A DNA stretch of 64,000 nucleotides from RPQJ01 sp052035645 (GTDB taxonomy: Bacteria > Pseudomonadota > Gammaproteobacteria > Steroidobacterales > Steroidobacteraceae), in assembly GCA_052035645.1 (NCBI GenBank), contig JBPOHK010000027.1, positions 1 to 64,000 of the forward strand, read 5' to 3'. The notes below the pieces were generated by a model. The model saw only the letters and a list, made by a program, of their open reading frames with translations. It ran no database searches and had not been told where the DNA came from. Made by a program: the position numbers and the translations under genes. Each line of letters starts with the position of its first letter. The stretch's first letter is position 1. Shown here piece after piece: positions 45,176-53,700 of this stretch.

Positions 45176-46996
45176 TCAGTCGGGTTCGAACGCGCGGCTT
45201 GCGGCGAGCAGGGGGTGGTCGGCCCGCTGCCGCTCGCGCCCGAGCAGGAAGCTGCCCATGACGAGGTGGTCCATGGCCGTGGCCATGAAGCAGCGGAAGG
45301 CGTCGGCCGGCGTGCACACGATGGGCTCGCCGCGCACGTTGAAGGAGGTGTTGACCAGCACCGGGGTCCCGGTAATTCGCCAAAATGCCTCAATCAGGTC
45401 GTGAAATGGCGCGTTCGTGCCGCGATCGACGCTCTGGACGCGCGCGCTGCCGTCGACGTGCGTGATCGCGGGCAGCGGCGATTCGACGGCGCGCAGCCGG
45501 TCCATTGCGGACAGCTCGCGCGACGCGGCCTCCACCCCACGCACCGGGGTCACCAGCAGCATGTAGGGGCTCGGCCCGTCGAGCGCGAAGTGCGCCGCCG
45601 CCTGCTCCGCCAGCACCGCCGGCGCGAACGGGCGGAACGACTCGCGGAACTTGATCCTGAGGTTGAGCTCGCGCTGCATTTCCGGGCGGCGCGGGTCGGC
45701 CAGGATCGAACGGTTGCCGAGCGCCCGCGGCCCGAACTCCATGCGCCCCTGCATCCAGCCGACCACGCGCCCGTCGGCGAGCAGCGCAGCCACCCGTCCG
45801 GCGCGTGCGTCGGGGGCCAGCCGCTCGTGCGGAATGTCGTGCTCGTGCAGGAAGCGCTCGATGGCCTCGTCGTCGTAGGCCGGGCCGAGGTAGCTGCCGG
45901 CCATCGCGTCGGGTGTCACCGGCGTGCGCTCCGGGGCATCCCGGTACCACGCGGCCAGCGCCGCGCCGAGCGCGCCCCCGGCGTCGCCCGCGGCGGGCTG
46001 GATCCACAGCCCGTCGAAGATGCCCTCGCGCGCGAGCAACCCGTTCGAGACGCAGTTGAGCGCCACGCCGCCGGCGAGGCACAGGTTCCGCTCGCCGCTC
46101 TCCGCGCGCAGCGACCGCGCCAGCCTCACCACGATCTCGTCGGTCACCTGCTGGATCGAGGCCGCGACGTCCATGGTGTGCCGGTCGACCGGCTCGTCGG
46201 GACCGCGCGCCGGACGGCCGAACAGCGCGTCGAAGCGTGCGTTGGTCATCCGGAGGCCGGTCGCGTACTCGAAGTACCGCAGGTCGAGGCGGAAGGTGCC
46301 GTCGGGCTTCACGTCGACGAGGTGACGGCGGATGGTATCCGCGAAGCGCGGCTCGCCGTAGGGCGCGAGGCCCATCATCTTGTACTCGCCGGAGTTGACC
46401 TTGAAGCCGGTGTAGGCCGTGAATGCGGAGTACAGCAGGCCCAGCGAGTGCGGGAAGTGCAGTTCCCACAGCGGCTTCAGCGCCCGGCCGCGGCCCAGCC
46501 ACGCCGTCGTCGTGGCCCACTCGCCGACGCCGTCGAGGCACAGCACGGCCGCCGACTCGAACGGACTCGGGTAGAACGCCGAGGCGGCGTGCGAGAGGTG
46601 GTGCTCGCTGAACAGGACCGGCGGCAGCGTGCCCCAGTCGCCCGCGATCGACTCGAGCTCGCGCCGCAGCTCGGACTTCAGGAACAGCTTCTCCTTCAGC
46701 CACACGGGCATCGCGGCGACGAACGAGCGCAGCCCGCGCGGCGCATTGGCGAGGTAGGTCTCGAGCAGGCGCTCGAATTTCAGGAAGGGCTTGTCGTAGA
46801 ACACGACGGCGTCGAGGTCGCGCAGCCGCAGGCCGCCCGCCTCGAGGCAGTACCGCGCGGCGTTCGCGGGGAACGAGGCGTCGTGCCTGCGTCGGGTGAA
46901 GCGCTCTTCCTGCGCGGCCGCGACGATCCGGCCGTCGACCACGAGGGCCGCGGCAGCATCGTGATAGTATGCGGACAGGCCGAGGATGCGCTTCAC
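45176..46996 (-). CDS. NodU/CmcH-family O-carbamoyltransferase
   Basis: 606 residues from GTG 46996, with AAGGAG 6 bases upstream. The N-terminal Kae1-like ATPase domain is seen (ILGLSAYYHDAAAALV, the metal/carbamoyl site FSEHHLSHAASAFYPSPF, VLCLDGVGEWATTTAW, CLAGGVALNCVSNG). The C-terminal carbamoyl-transfer domain follows (GWMQGRMEFGPRALGNRSIL, KFRESFRPFAPAVL, LVNTSFNVRGEPIVCTPADA). Such enzymes move the carbamoyl group of carbamoyl phosphate, through carbamoyladenylate, to a hydroxyl of a sugar or antibiotic. With SxtJ, DUF5989 and SGNH hydrolases beside it, a cell-surface polysaccharide is the likely acceptor. Divergent from the first SGNH gene by 17 bases or fewer. Confidence 0.93.
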   Translation of the reverse strand: MKRILGLSAYYHDAAAALVVDGRIVAAAQEERFTRRRHDASFPANAARYCLEAGGLRLRDLDAVVFYDKPFLKFERLLETYLANAPRGLRSFVAAMPVWLKEKLFLKSELRRELESIAGDWGTLPPVLFSEHHLSHAASAFYPSPFESAAVLCLDGVGEWATTTAWLGRGRALKPLWELHFPHSLGLLYSAFTAYTGFKVNSGEYKMMGLAPYGEPRFADTIRRHLVDVKPDGTFRLDLRYFEYATGLRMTNARFDALFGRPARGPDEPVDRHTMDVAASIQQVTDEIVVRLARSLRAESGERNLCLAGGVALNCVSNGLLAREGIFDGLWIQPAAGDAGGALGAALAAWYRDAPERTPVTPDAMAGSYLGPAYDDEAIERFLHEHDIPHERLAPDARAGRVAALLADGRVVGWMQGRMEFGPRALGNRSILADPRRPEMQRELNLRIKFRESFRPFAPAVLAEQAAAHFALDGPSPYMLLVTPVRGVEAASRELSAMDRLRAVESPLPAITHVDGSARVQSVDRGTNAPFHDLIEAFWRITGTPVLVNTSFNVRGEPIVCTPADAFRCFMATAMDHLVMGSFLLGRERQRADHPLLAASRAFEPD

Positions 46997-47013
46997 GCCA
47001 GCTCCTTGCGAGC

Positions 47014-48762
47014 GTGCGAATCTACAAGAAAGACCCCGCCAGCCGCGAGGACCGCGTGCGCCGACAGCGCCTGCTGCTGCTGATCACCGTCCTGACCCCG
47101 CTGCTGCTGCTCCTCCTCGCGGAGGGCGTGCTGCGCGTGGCGGGCGTCGGCGCGCGCGAACCCCTGTTCGTGCCGGTGGCAAGCGCCCCGGGCTACCTGC
47201 AGCCGAACGAGGCCGTGATCCAGCGCTTCTTCCCCGATCCGCGGCGCGCGCCGCGTGTCGCGATCGACACGCAGTGGTTCCCGGCGAAGAAGCCCGCCGG
47301 CACGTTCCGCATCGTGGTGCAGGGCGAGTCGAGCGCGGCGGGCTTTCCGTACGGCCGGTGGGCCTCGCCGGCGGCCCTGCTGCAGCAGCGGCTGCAGCGC
47401 ATGTACCCCGGGCGGCGCATCGAGGTGATCAACACGGGCATGGCCGCGGTGACCAGCTACGTGCTGCTCGACTTTGCCGACGAGATCCTCGCGCTCGAGC
47501 CCGACGCGGTGGTCGTCTACGCCGGGCACAACGAGTACCTCGGCGTCGGCGGCGTCGGCTCGTCCTACGTCGCCGCGAAGTCGCCGGCGCTCGCGCGCAC
47601 GGTGGCGGCGCTGCGCCACCTGCATCTCTACCGCGCGCTCGAGCGGCTGGTGTCCTCCACCGGGGCCGCACCGCCGGCGGAATCGAATGCGGACGGCACG
47701 CTGATGTCGCGGGTCGCGCGCGAGCGCTCGATCCCCTGGGACTCGCCGCTGTACCTGCAGGGCCTCGCGCAGTTCCGCGGCAACCTCGATCGCCTCCTGC
47801 GACGGTACCGCTCGGCGGGCGTCCCGGTGCTGGTCGGGACCCTCGCGAGCAACGAGCGCGACCAGCCGCCGTTCGTGAGCACCGTCGGCGGCGAGGACTC
47901 GGCGGCGAGCCACTACGGACGTGCGCGGACCCTGGACGCGGCCGGACGGTACGAGGCCGCCCGGGCCGAGTACGTCGCGGCCCGCGATCGCGACGAACTG
48001 CGATTCCGCGCGCCGACGGCTTTCAACGCGACGATCCGCGAAGTGGCGCCGGCGGCCGGCGCCGTGGTCGTCGAGGTGGAGCGTGCCTTCGTCGCGGCGT
48101 CGCGCGACGGCATCGTGGGGGCGGACCTGATGCTCGAGCACGTGCACCCGAACGTCGACGGGTACTTCGTGCTCGCGACCGCCTTCGTGCCCGCGCTGAC
48201 GGCGCAACTCGGCGTGCCGCAGGTCGCGATCGACGGCGCGACGGCCCGTCGAGAGATCCCGGTGACGGAGATCGACCGGCTCGCCGGCGAGTACCGCCTG
48301 CAGGTGCTGCGCAACGACTGGCCGTTCGTCGAGCGGCGCCGTGCCTGGACACCGCCGCCGCCGGCGTCGCCGATCGAGTCGCTCGCGCAGGCATGGTTCA
48401 ACAAGCGGCTGACCTGGGCGGACACGATGACCAACGCGCTGTCGGCCTACCAGCAGGGCGGCAACACGACGGAGGCCGTGCGCGTCGCGGTGAACCTCGC
48501 CGAGGCGCTCGTCGTCCAGGACAACGTGCAATACGCCGCGGGACACCTGCTGCTGCGCTCGGGCGCGCCCGAGCGCGCCCTGCCCTACCTGCGCCGGGCG
48601 TTGCAGCTGAATCGCGAACCGATCGAGTACGCGCTGTCGCTCGCCGAGGCGCAGGCCCGCGCCGGCCAGCCCGCCGAGTCCGTCAGGACGCTCGAAGCCA
48701 TCCTCGCGGCCCATCCCGGCGAACCCCGTGCCCAGTACTGGCTCTCCCAACTGGAAAAATAG
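47014..48762 (+). CDS. SGNH/GDSL-like hydrolase with membrane anchor and TPR-like tail
   Basis: 582 residues from GTG 47014; GTG 47056, with an AGGA site, is an equally good alternative. One N-terminal membrane helix (LLLLITVLTPLLLLLLAEGVL) anchors a periplasmic SGNH domain: block I VVQGESSAAGFPYG (Ser nucleophile), the Gly/Asn block VVVYAGHNEYLG and block V LEHVHPNVDGY with catalytic His. The last 120 residues are TPR-like helices (RALPYLRRALQLNREP, SVRTLEAILAAHPGEP). Family members remove or transfer acetyl groups on cell-wall and exopolysaccharides. The stop TAG lies in palindromic element C. A convergent paralogue is next. Confidence 0.85.
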   Translation: MRIYKKDPASREDRVRRQRLLLLITVLTPLLLLLLAEGVLRVAGVGAREPLFVPVASAPGYLQPNEAVIQRFFPDPRRAPRVAIDTQWFPAKKPAGTFRIVVQGESSAAGFPYGRWASPAALLQQRLQRMYPGRRIEVINTGMAAVTSYVLLDFADEILALEPDAVVVYAGHNEYLGVGGVGSSYVAAKSPALARTVAALRHLHLYRALERLVSSTGAAPPAESNADGTLMSRVARERSIPWDSPLYLQGLAQFRGNLDRLLRRYRSAGVPVLVGTLASNERDQPPFVSTVGGEDSAASHYGRARTLDAAGRYEAARAEYVAARDRDELRFRAPTAFNATIREVAPAAGAVVVEVERAFVAASRDGIVGADLMLEHVHPNVDGYFVLATAFVPALTAQLGVPQVAIDGATARREIPVTEIDRLAGEYRLQVLRNDWPFVERRRAWTPPPPASPIESLAQAWFNKRLTWADTMTNALSAYQQGGNTTEAVRVAVNLAEALVVQDNVQYAAGHLLLRSGAPERALPYLRRALQLNREPIEYALSLAEAQARAGQPAESVRTLEAILAAHPGEPRAQYWLSQLEK

Positions 48763-48852
48763 GGGACACTCTCGATTTTTCGGGGGGCGTCCCAGGGGGG
48801 ACCGTCACCTTCGAAAAATCGAGAGTGTCCCCTATTTTTCCAGTTGGGAGAG
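48742..48852. repeat. AGGGGACACTC palindromic element, copy C, extended into both SGNH gene ends
   Basis: A perfect 41-base inverted repeat (48742-48782 and 48812-48852) with a 29-base GC-rich loop. The outer 21 bases of each arm (CTCTCCCAACTGGAAAAATA, then G) are the last codons LSQLEK and stop of the two convergent SGNH paralogues; the inner part is AGGGGACACTCTCGATTTTT. Upstream of this the paralogues diverge. It should work as a bidirectional terminator and resembles copies A and B except for the CTCTCG instead of CTCACTA arm. Confidence 0.88.
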
Positions 48853-50634
48853 GACGCTGCGCGCGGTCGCGTTGGCCGGATCGATCGCGAGCACGCGCTC
48901 GAGCGCCGCACGTCCTTCCTCCCGGCGGCCGGTCAGCAGCAGCGCGTGCGCCTCGACCAGCCGGGCATTGAGGTCGTCCGGTGCGAGTCCCACGGCGCGG
49001 CGCGCATGGCGCAGCGCATCGGCGGGGCGCGACACGCCGATCAGCGCCGCCGCGGCCTGGAACTGGAGGGAGGACTCGAACGGGAAGGCATCGGCGAGGA
49101 TGCCGGAAACGCGCGCCACCCCGGCCGCATCGCCCAGCGACTGGTAGTGCTGCCGCAGGCGATCCTGTGCCTCGGGCCAGCCCATCTGTTCCCGATACAC
49201 CGCCAGCGCGAGGCGCTCGGCCTCCGACGCAGGCTCGGGCAGGGCCGGCCGCGAACTCTCGACCGAGAACGGCCAGGCCGCGGTGACCCGCCGCACCTTG
49301 TACTCGCCGAGCCAGCGGTCGATCTCGCTCACCGGCATCTCGCGCCTGACCTCGGCGTCCGCGACGTCGACCTCGGGCGGCCCCGGCAGTCCCTGCCCGA
49401 CCATCGAGTCGAAAAAGGCATCCGCCAGCAGCCAGTAGCCGTCGAGGTTCGGGTGCACGTGCTCGAGCACGAGCTTGTGCCCGACCAGCCCGTGCTCGCT
49501 GGCGTCGACGAAGGCCCGGTGCGCGTCGACCAGCGTGGCTCCGTGCGCCTGCGCGAGCTCCACGAGCCGGAGGTTGAATTCCGACGGCGCACGGAAGCGC
49601 AGCGGATCGAGGTCCCGCGCCCACGCGTAGCCCTCGCGAGCCGTGTCGTAGTGCGGCACGGTCTCGGCATCCTGCGCGGCCTCGTACGCCGTCTTCGCCG
49701 CACCGGCCGCGTCGCTCTCGTCGCCGCTCAGCCACGCGAGCGGCATCTGGTCGCGCTCGTTGCTCACCAGCGTGCCGATGAACACCGGCACGCCCGCCCT
49801 GCGGTACTTCCCGAGCAGCGCGCCGAGGTTCGCCGTGAACTGCTCGACGCCGCGCTGGTAGAGCTCCGACTTCAGTCGGATCGAGCGTTCGCCCGCGACC
49901 CGCGCCATCAGCGTGTCCGACCCGCGCGTCACGGGTGCCTGCGGCTGCACGCCGGTGAGCTTCAGCACCCGGCTCATGAGCTGGAACAGCCGCCACTCGC
50001 GCGCCGCGAGAAAGGCCCGCGTCAGCCAGGGCTGCGAGGCCATGCGCAGGCTGGACCCGACGCCGAGGATGCCGAGGTACTCGTTGTGGCCGACGTAGAC
50101 CACGATCGCGTCGGGCTGCCGGGCGAGGATCTCGTCGGCGAAATCGAGCAGCGCGTAGGAATTCACCGCGGACAGCGCGGTCGAGATCACCTCGACGTCG
50201 CGCGAGGGAAACGCGCGCTCGAACCGCTGGTCGAGCACCCCGGCGAGCGAGGCGCCGAGGCCGTAGGGAAAGCCCGCCGCGCTCGACTCGCCCTGCACGA
50301 AGACGCGGAACGTCCCCGCCGGCTTGCGCGCCGCGAAATACGCCGTCTCGATGCTGACGTTCGGGGCCTGCCCGGGCTCGGCGAACAGGCGCGCCACCGC
50401 GCGCGGATTGGCCTGCAGGTACTCGGGGTGCCCGGGGGCCGGGATGAACAGCGGCTCGAGGTCGTGCCCGAAGCCGCCCACCCGCAGGCCGACCTCGGCG
50501 AGGGCGAGCAGCAGGAACGGCGCCAGCACGAGGATCGCGCGGAACGCCCACAGGCGCCCGGGCGCGGGCGGCGCGGACGGCACCGCGGCCACCGGCGCAG
50601 CCTCCGCAGACTTGCTTCGATTGCGCTTCGCCAC
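48832..50634 (-). CDS. SGNH/GDSL-like hydrolase, paralogue of the convergent gene
   Basis: 600 residues. The layout is the same as its neighbour: cytoplasmic basic start, one membrane helix (AFRAILVLAPFLLLALAEVGL), SGNH block I FVQGESSAAGFPYGLGA, VVYVGHNEYLGI, block V LEHVHPNLDGYWLL and a TPR-like tail ending VLSQLEK. The identity to the other copy is clear at motifs but otherwise moderate, so the duplication is old. Both likely act in the periplasm on the same or related surface glycan, for example adding or removing acyl groups alongside carbamoylation. It has its own promoter space of about 86 bases after the pullulanase terminator. Confidence 0.86.
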   Translation of the reverse strand: MAKRNRSKSAEAAPVAAVPSAPPAPGRLWAFRAILVLAPFLLLALAEVGLRVGGFGHDLEPLFIPAPGHPEYLQANPRAVARLFAEPGQAPNVSIETAYFAARKPAGTFRVFVQGESSAAGFPYGLGASLAGVLDQRFERAFPSRDVEVISTALSAVNSYALLDFADEILARQPDAIVVYVGHNEYLGILGVGSSLRMASQPWLTRAFLAAREWRLFQLMSRVLKLTGVQPQAPVTRGSDTLMARVAGERSIRLKSELYQRGVEQFTANLGALLGKYRRAGVPVFIGTLVSNERDQMPLAWLSGDESDAAGAAKTAYEAAQDAETVPHYDTAREGYAWARDLDPLRFRAPSEFNLRLVELAQAHGATLVDAHRAFVDASEHGLVGHKLVLEHVHPNLDGYWLLADAFFDSMVGQGLPGPPEVDVADAEVRREMPVSEIDRWLGEYKVRRVTAAWPFSVESSRPALPEPASEAERLALAVYREQMGWPEAQDRLRQHYQSLGDAAGVARVSGILADAFPFESSLQFQAAAALIGVSRPADALRHARRAVGLAPDDLNARLVEAHALLLTGRREEGRAALERVLAIDPANATARSVLSQLEK

Positions 50635-50660
50635 GCGGCTCCCGTTACGGCGACCCCATG

Positions 50661-50693
50661 AAAAGGCCCGGCACCCTCGCGGGTGCCGGGCCT
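50661..50693 (-). terminator. Intrinsic terminator of the pullulanase gene
   Basis: AGGCCCGGCACCC (50664-50676) pairs perfectly with its complement (50681-50693) across a 4-base loop. On the minus strand it is followed by TTTTC. It lies 28 bases beyond the pullulanase stop. Confidence 0.85.
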
Positions 50694-50720
50694 GAGTGTG
50701 GCCCAGTCAGCGCCGTTGCG

Positions 50721-53700
50721 TCACGGCCCGTTGACCGTCAGGACCGGCGCGGCCGGCGCAGTGGCGTTCATCAGGAAATCGTAGTAGCCCGCGGCCGCCA
50801 CGTTGAACGGGATGTTGTCGTTGCCCGGCCCGGCGCACGCGAGCGTCATCGGCGTTCCCGGCGTGACCGCCGTGCCCGTGCCGCAGTTCGTGCCGTCCGT
50901 CCAGCCCGAATCGGCGATCTTGAACTGCTGCGCGCCCACGCCGAGCTTCTTCGAGTACTTGTACACGCCGCCGCCGAGGTAGGCCATGCGGTTGGTGGCC
51001 GCGTCCGTCCAGTCGGCGTCGAGGCCGCGCACGAACAGGGCCGCGGTGTACGGAAGTTTCTCGACCGTCAGCGTGAGTGCCGCCGGGTTCGAGCCGTCCA
51101 CCGCGAACAGGTACGAGCCTGCCGTCGCGAGGTTGATCTCGAGGTTGCCCGAGCTGTTGTTGCAGTTCAGCGCGAAGGGCGTGCCGACCGTCACGGTCGC
51201 CGTGGCGCCGGCGCCGCAGTTGCTCGCGCCGCCGTTGTTGCCGCCCCAGTCGGCATCCGCGATCTTGAACTGCGACGCGCCCGCCGCCAGGTTCAGGATC
51301 TCGGCCCGGTAGGTGCCCACGCCGTCCCACTTCATGGAGTTGGTCGTGCCCCAGTCGCCCGCGATGCCGCGCACGTAGAGGGTCGTCGCCCCGAACGGCG
51401 CCACCTTGCCGACCGTCAGCACGGGGTTGGCCATGCTGGTCGCGTCGAGCGAGAAGGTGTAGTCGCCGGCCGCGGGCGGCGACCAGTCGATGTTGCCCGA
51501 GCTCGCGTCGCACAGCAGGGCCGCCGGCTTGCCGACCTGGAGGCTGAGGCCGCCGGCGCCCGCGCCGCAGTTCGACGCCGACGTCCAGTCGTTGTCGGCG
51601 ATCTTGAACTGCTGCGCCCCGGTCACCACCGCGATGTCGCGCGCATAGGAGGCGCCGCCGGTGTACGTGAGCTCGCGCGCCGGGTTCGCACTCCAGTCGC
51701 CCGCGAGGCCGCGCACGAAGATCGGCACGCCATAGGGCGAGCAGCTCGACTGCGTGCTCTTCACGAACACCGCCGTCGTGCGCGGAGGCACGCGGAAGCC
51801 CGCGGTGGAGTCGTGCGTGGCGGTCTTCACCACCGCGTCGACGCCGCCCGCCTGCACCGGGTGCAGCGCGAAGTTCTCGTCCTTGAACAGCTGCAGCTGC
51901 GTCCAGTTCGTCGTCGGGTTGATGATCGTCACCACCGCGCCGTACGGCTGGCCCGGCAGGTCCGGGCTCGCGCAGCCGTCCAGCCGGTAGGCGACCACGC
52001 CCGCCTGCTGGCTCGGACCGGTGTTGAGCATGCTCAGCCGCGACTTGATCTGGTCCGCCGTGCGCAGGCGGAACAGGGCCGAGCTCTTGCGGATCCGCAG
52101 GAACTCCTTCGCCACGTCGAAGGCGAACTGGCGCTGCGCCTGGGTGGTGACCGCGGTCGGGTCGCCGAGCGCGGCGATCGCCTGGGCCTTGCTGCCCTGG
52201 TTGTCGCCCTGCGGCGGCAGGCCCACGGCCCACTTCGAGCCGGCGAGCGTCCAGTCGATGTCGTTGAACCAGTCACCCGAGTTGTACGAGTTCGTGTCCG
52301 TCGACTTCGAGCGCAGCATCTCCTGGCCGGCGTGCAGGAACGGCACGCCCTGGGCCAGCAGCACGACCGAGGTGCCCACGTTCTGCGCGCGGACGCGGTC
52401 CGCCGCCGGCGTGCCCGCCGGGTGCTTGAACTGGCTGATGTCCCAGTAGGTCTGGTTGTCGTGCACCTCGACGTAGTTGACGATCTCGGACGGATCCGCC
52501 GCATACGAGCCGAGCGTCGAGCCCGCCACCGTCGAGCCGGCGGCGTTCTGGAAGCTGTACGACTTGATGCCGCCGGCGATCTGCGCCCGGATGCGATCCG
52601 CCTTGTCGAGCAGCGAGGTCTTCTCCGCGGCCGAGCCCGAGTTCGCGGAATTCGGGTCGTACCACAGGCCGCTCGCGTAGCCCTGCGCGTTGACGAGCGT
52701 CACGCCGCTGTCGCAGCAGCCGCCGCCGCGCACCGCGTCGCGCATGCGGTCGTTGAACGAGCCGATGCCCGTGCCCGCCAGGTTGTCCTGGCGCGCCGAC
52801 ACGTAGCGCTTGTCGTCCTGGCCGCCGCCGGTGTTCCAGCCCTCGCCGTAGATGTAGAAGGCCGGGTCGTTGGCCTGCAGGGCCGCGTACAGGCGCTGCA
52901 TCTGGTCCTTGGTGTGGGCCGCCATGATGTCGAAGCGGAAGCCGTCGACCTTGTACTCGGTCTGCCAGCGCAGCGCCGTGTCGAACATCAGCTTCTCGGC
53001 CAGCTTCCACTCGGTGCCGATGTCGTTGCAGCACTGCTTGCTGGTGACGCCGCCGGTCACGAGGTCGCGCCGCTGGTAGTAGCCCGGCACGATCTTGTCG
53101 AAGACCGACTTCTCGCCCATGCCGGCCTGCGCCGTGTGGTTGTACACGACGTCCATGACCGTGCGCAGGCCGAGGTCGTTGAGGCCCTTCACCATGCGGC
53201 GGAAGTCGAGCACGCGCTGGGCGCCGTTGGCGTCCTTCGAGTAGCTGCCCTCCGGCGAGCCGTAGTGGTACGGGTCGTAGCCCCAGTTGAAGCCGTCCAC
53301 CGCGCTGATCCAGCCGATGATCTGCTGCTGCTGCAGCGAGGTCGGGCTGGTCGCCGTGATCTCGGTGAGCAGCTGGCGGATCGACTTGGCGCCGTTGGCC
53401 GGGTTGAAGCACAGGCTGGCGGCGTCGGCCACCGCGTCGCAGAGCGCCTGCACCGGGTCGTCGATGTCGATGCGCGCGGAGGGGTTCTCCGCCACGGTCG
53501 CGATGTCGAACGACGGCAGCAGGTGCACGTGCGTGAGGCCCGCGGCCTGCAGCTGCTGCAGGTGCTGGCGGCCGGCCGTGCCGGCCACGTCGAAGGCAGT
53601 GTACTTGCCGCGATCCGCGGCCGGCACCGTGGTGTCGGCGATGCTGAAGTCGCGCACGTGCAGCTCGTACAGCACCGCGTCCTCCGGCGCCTCGAGCGCC

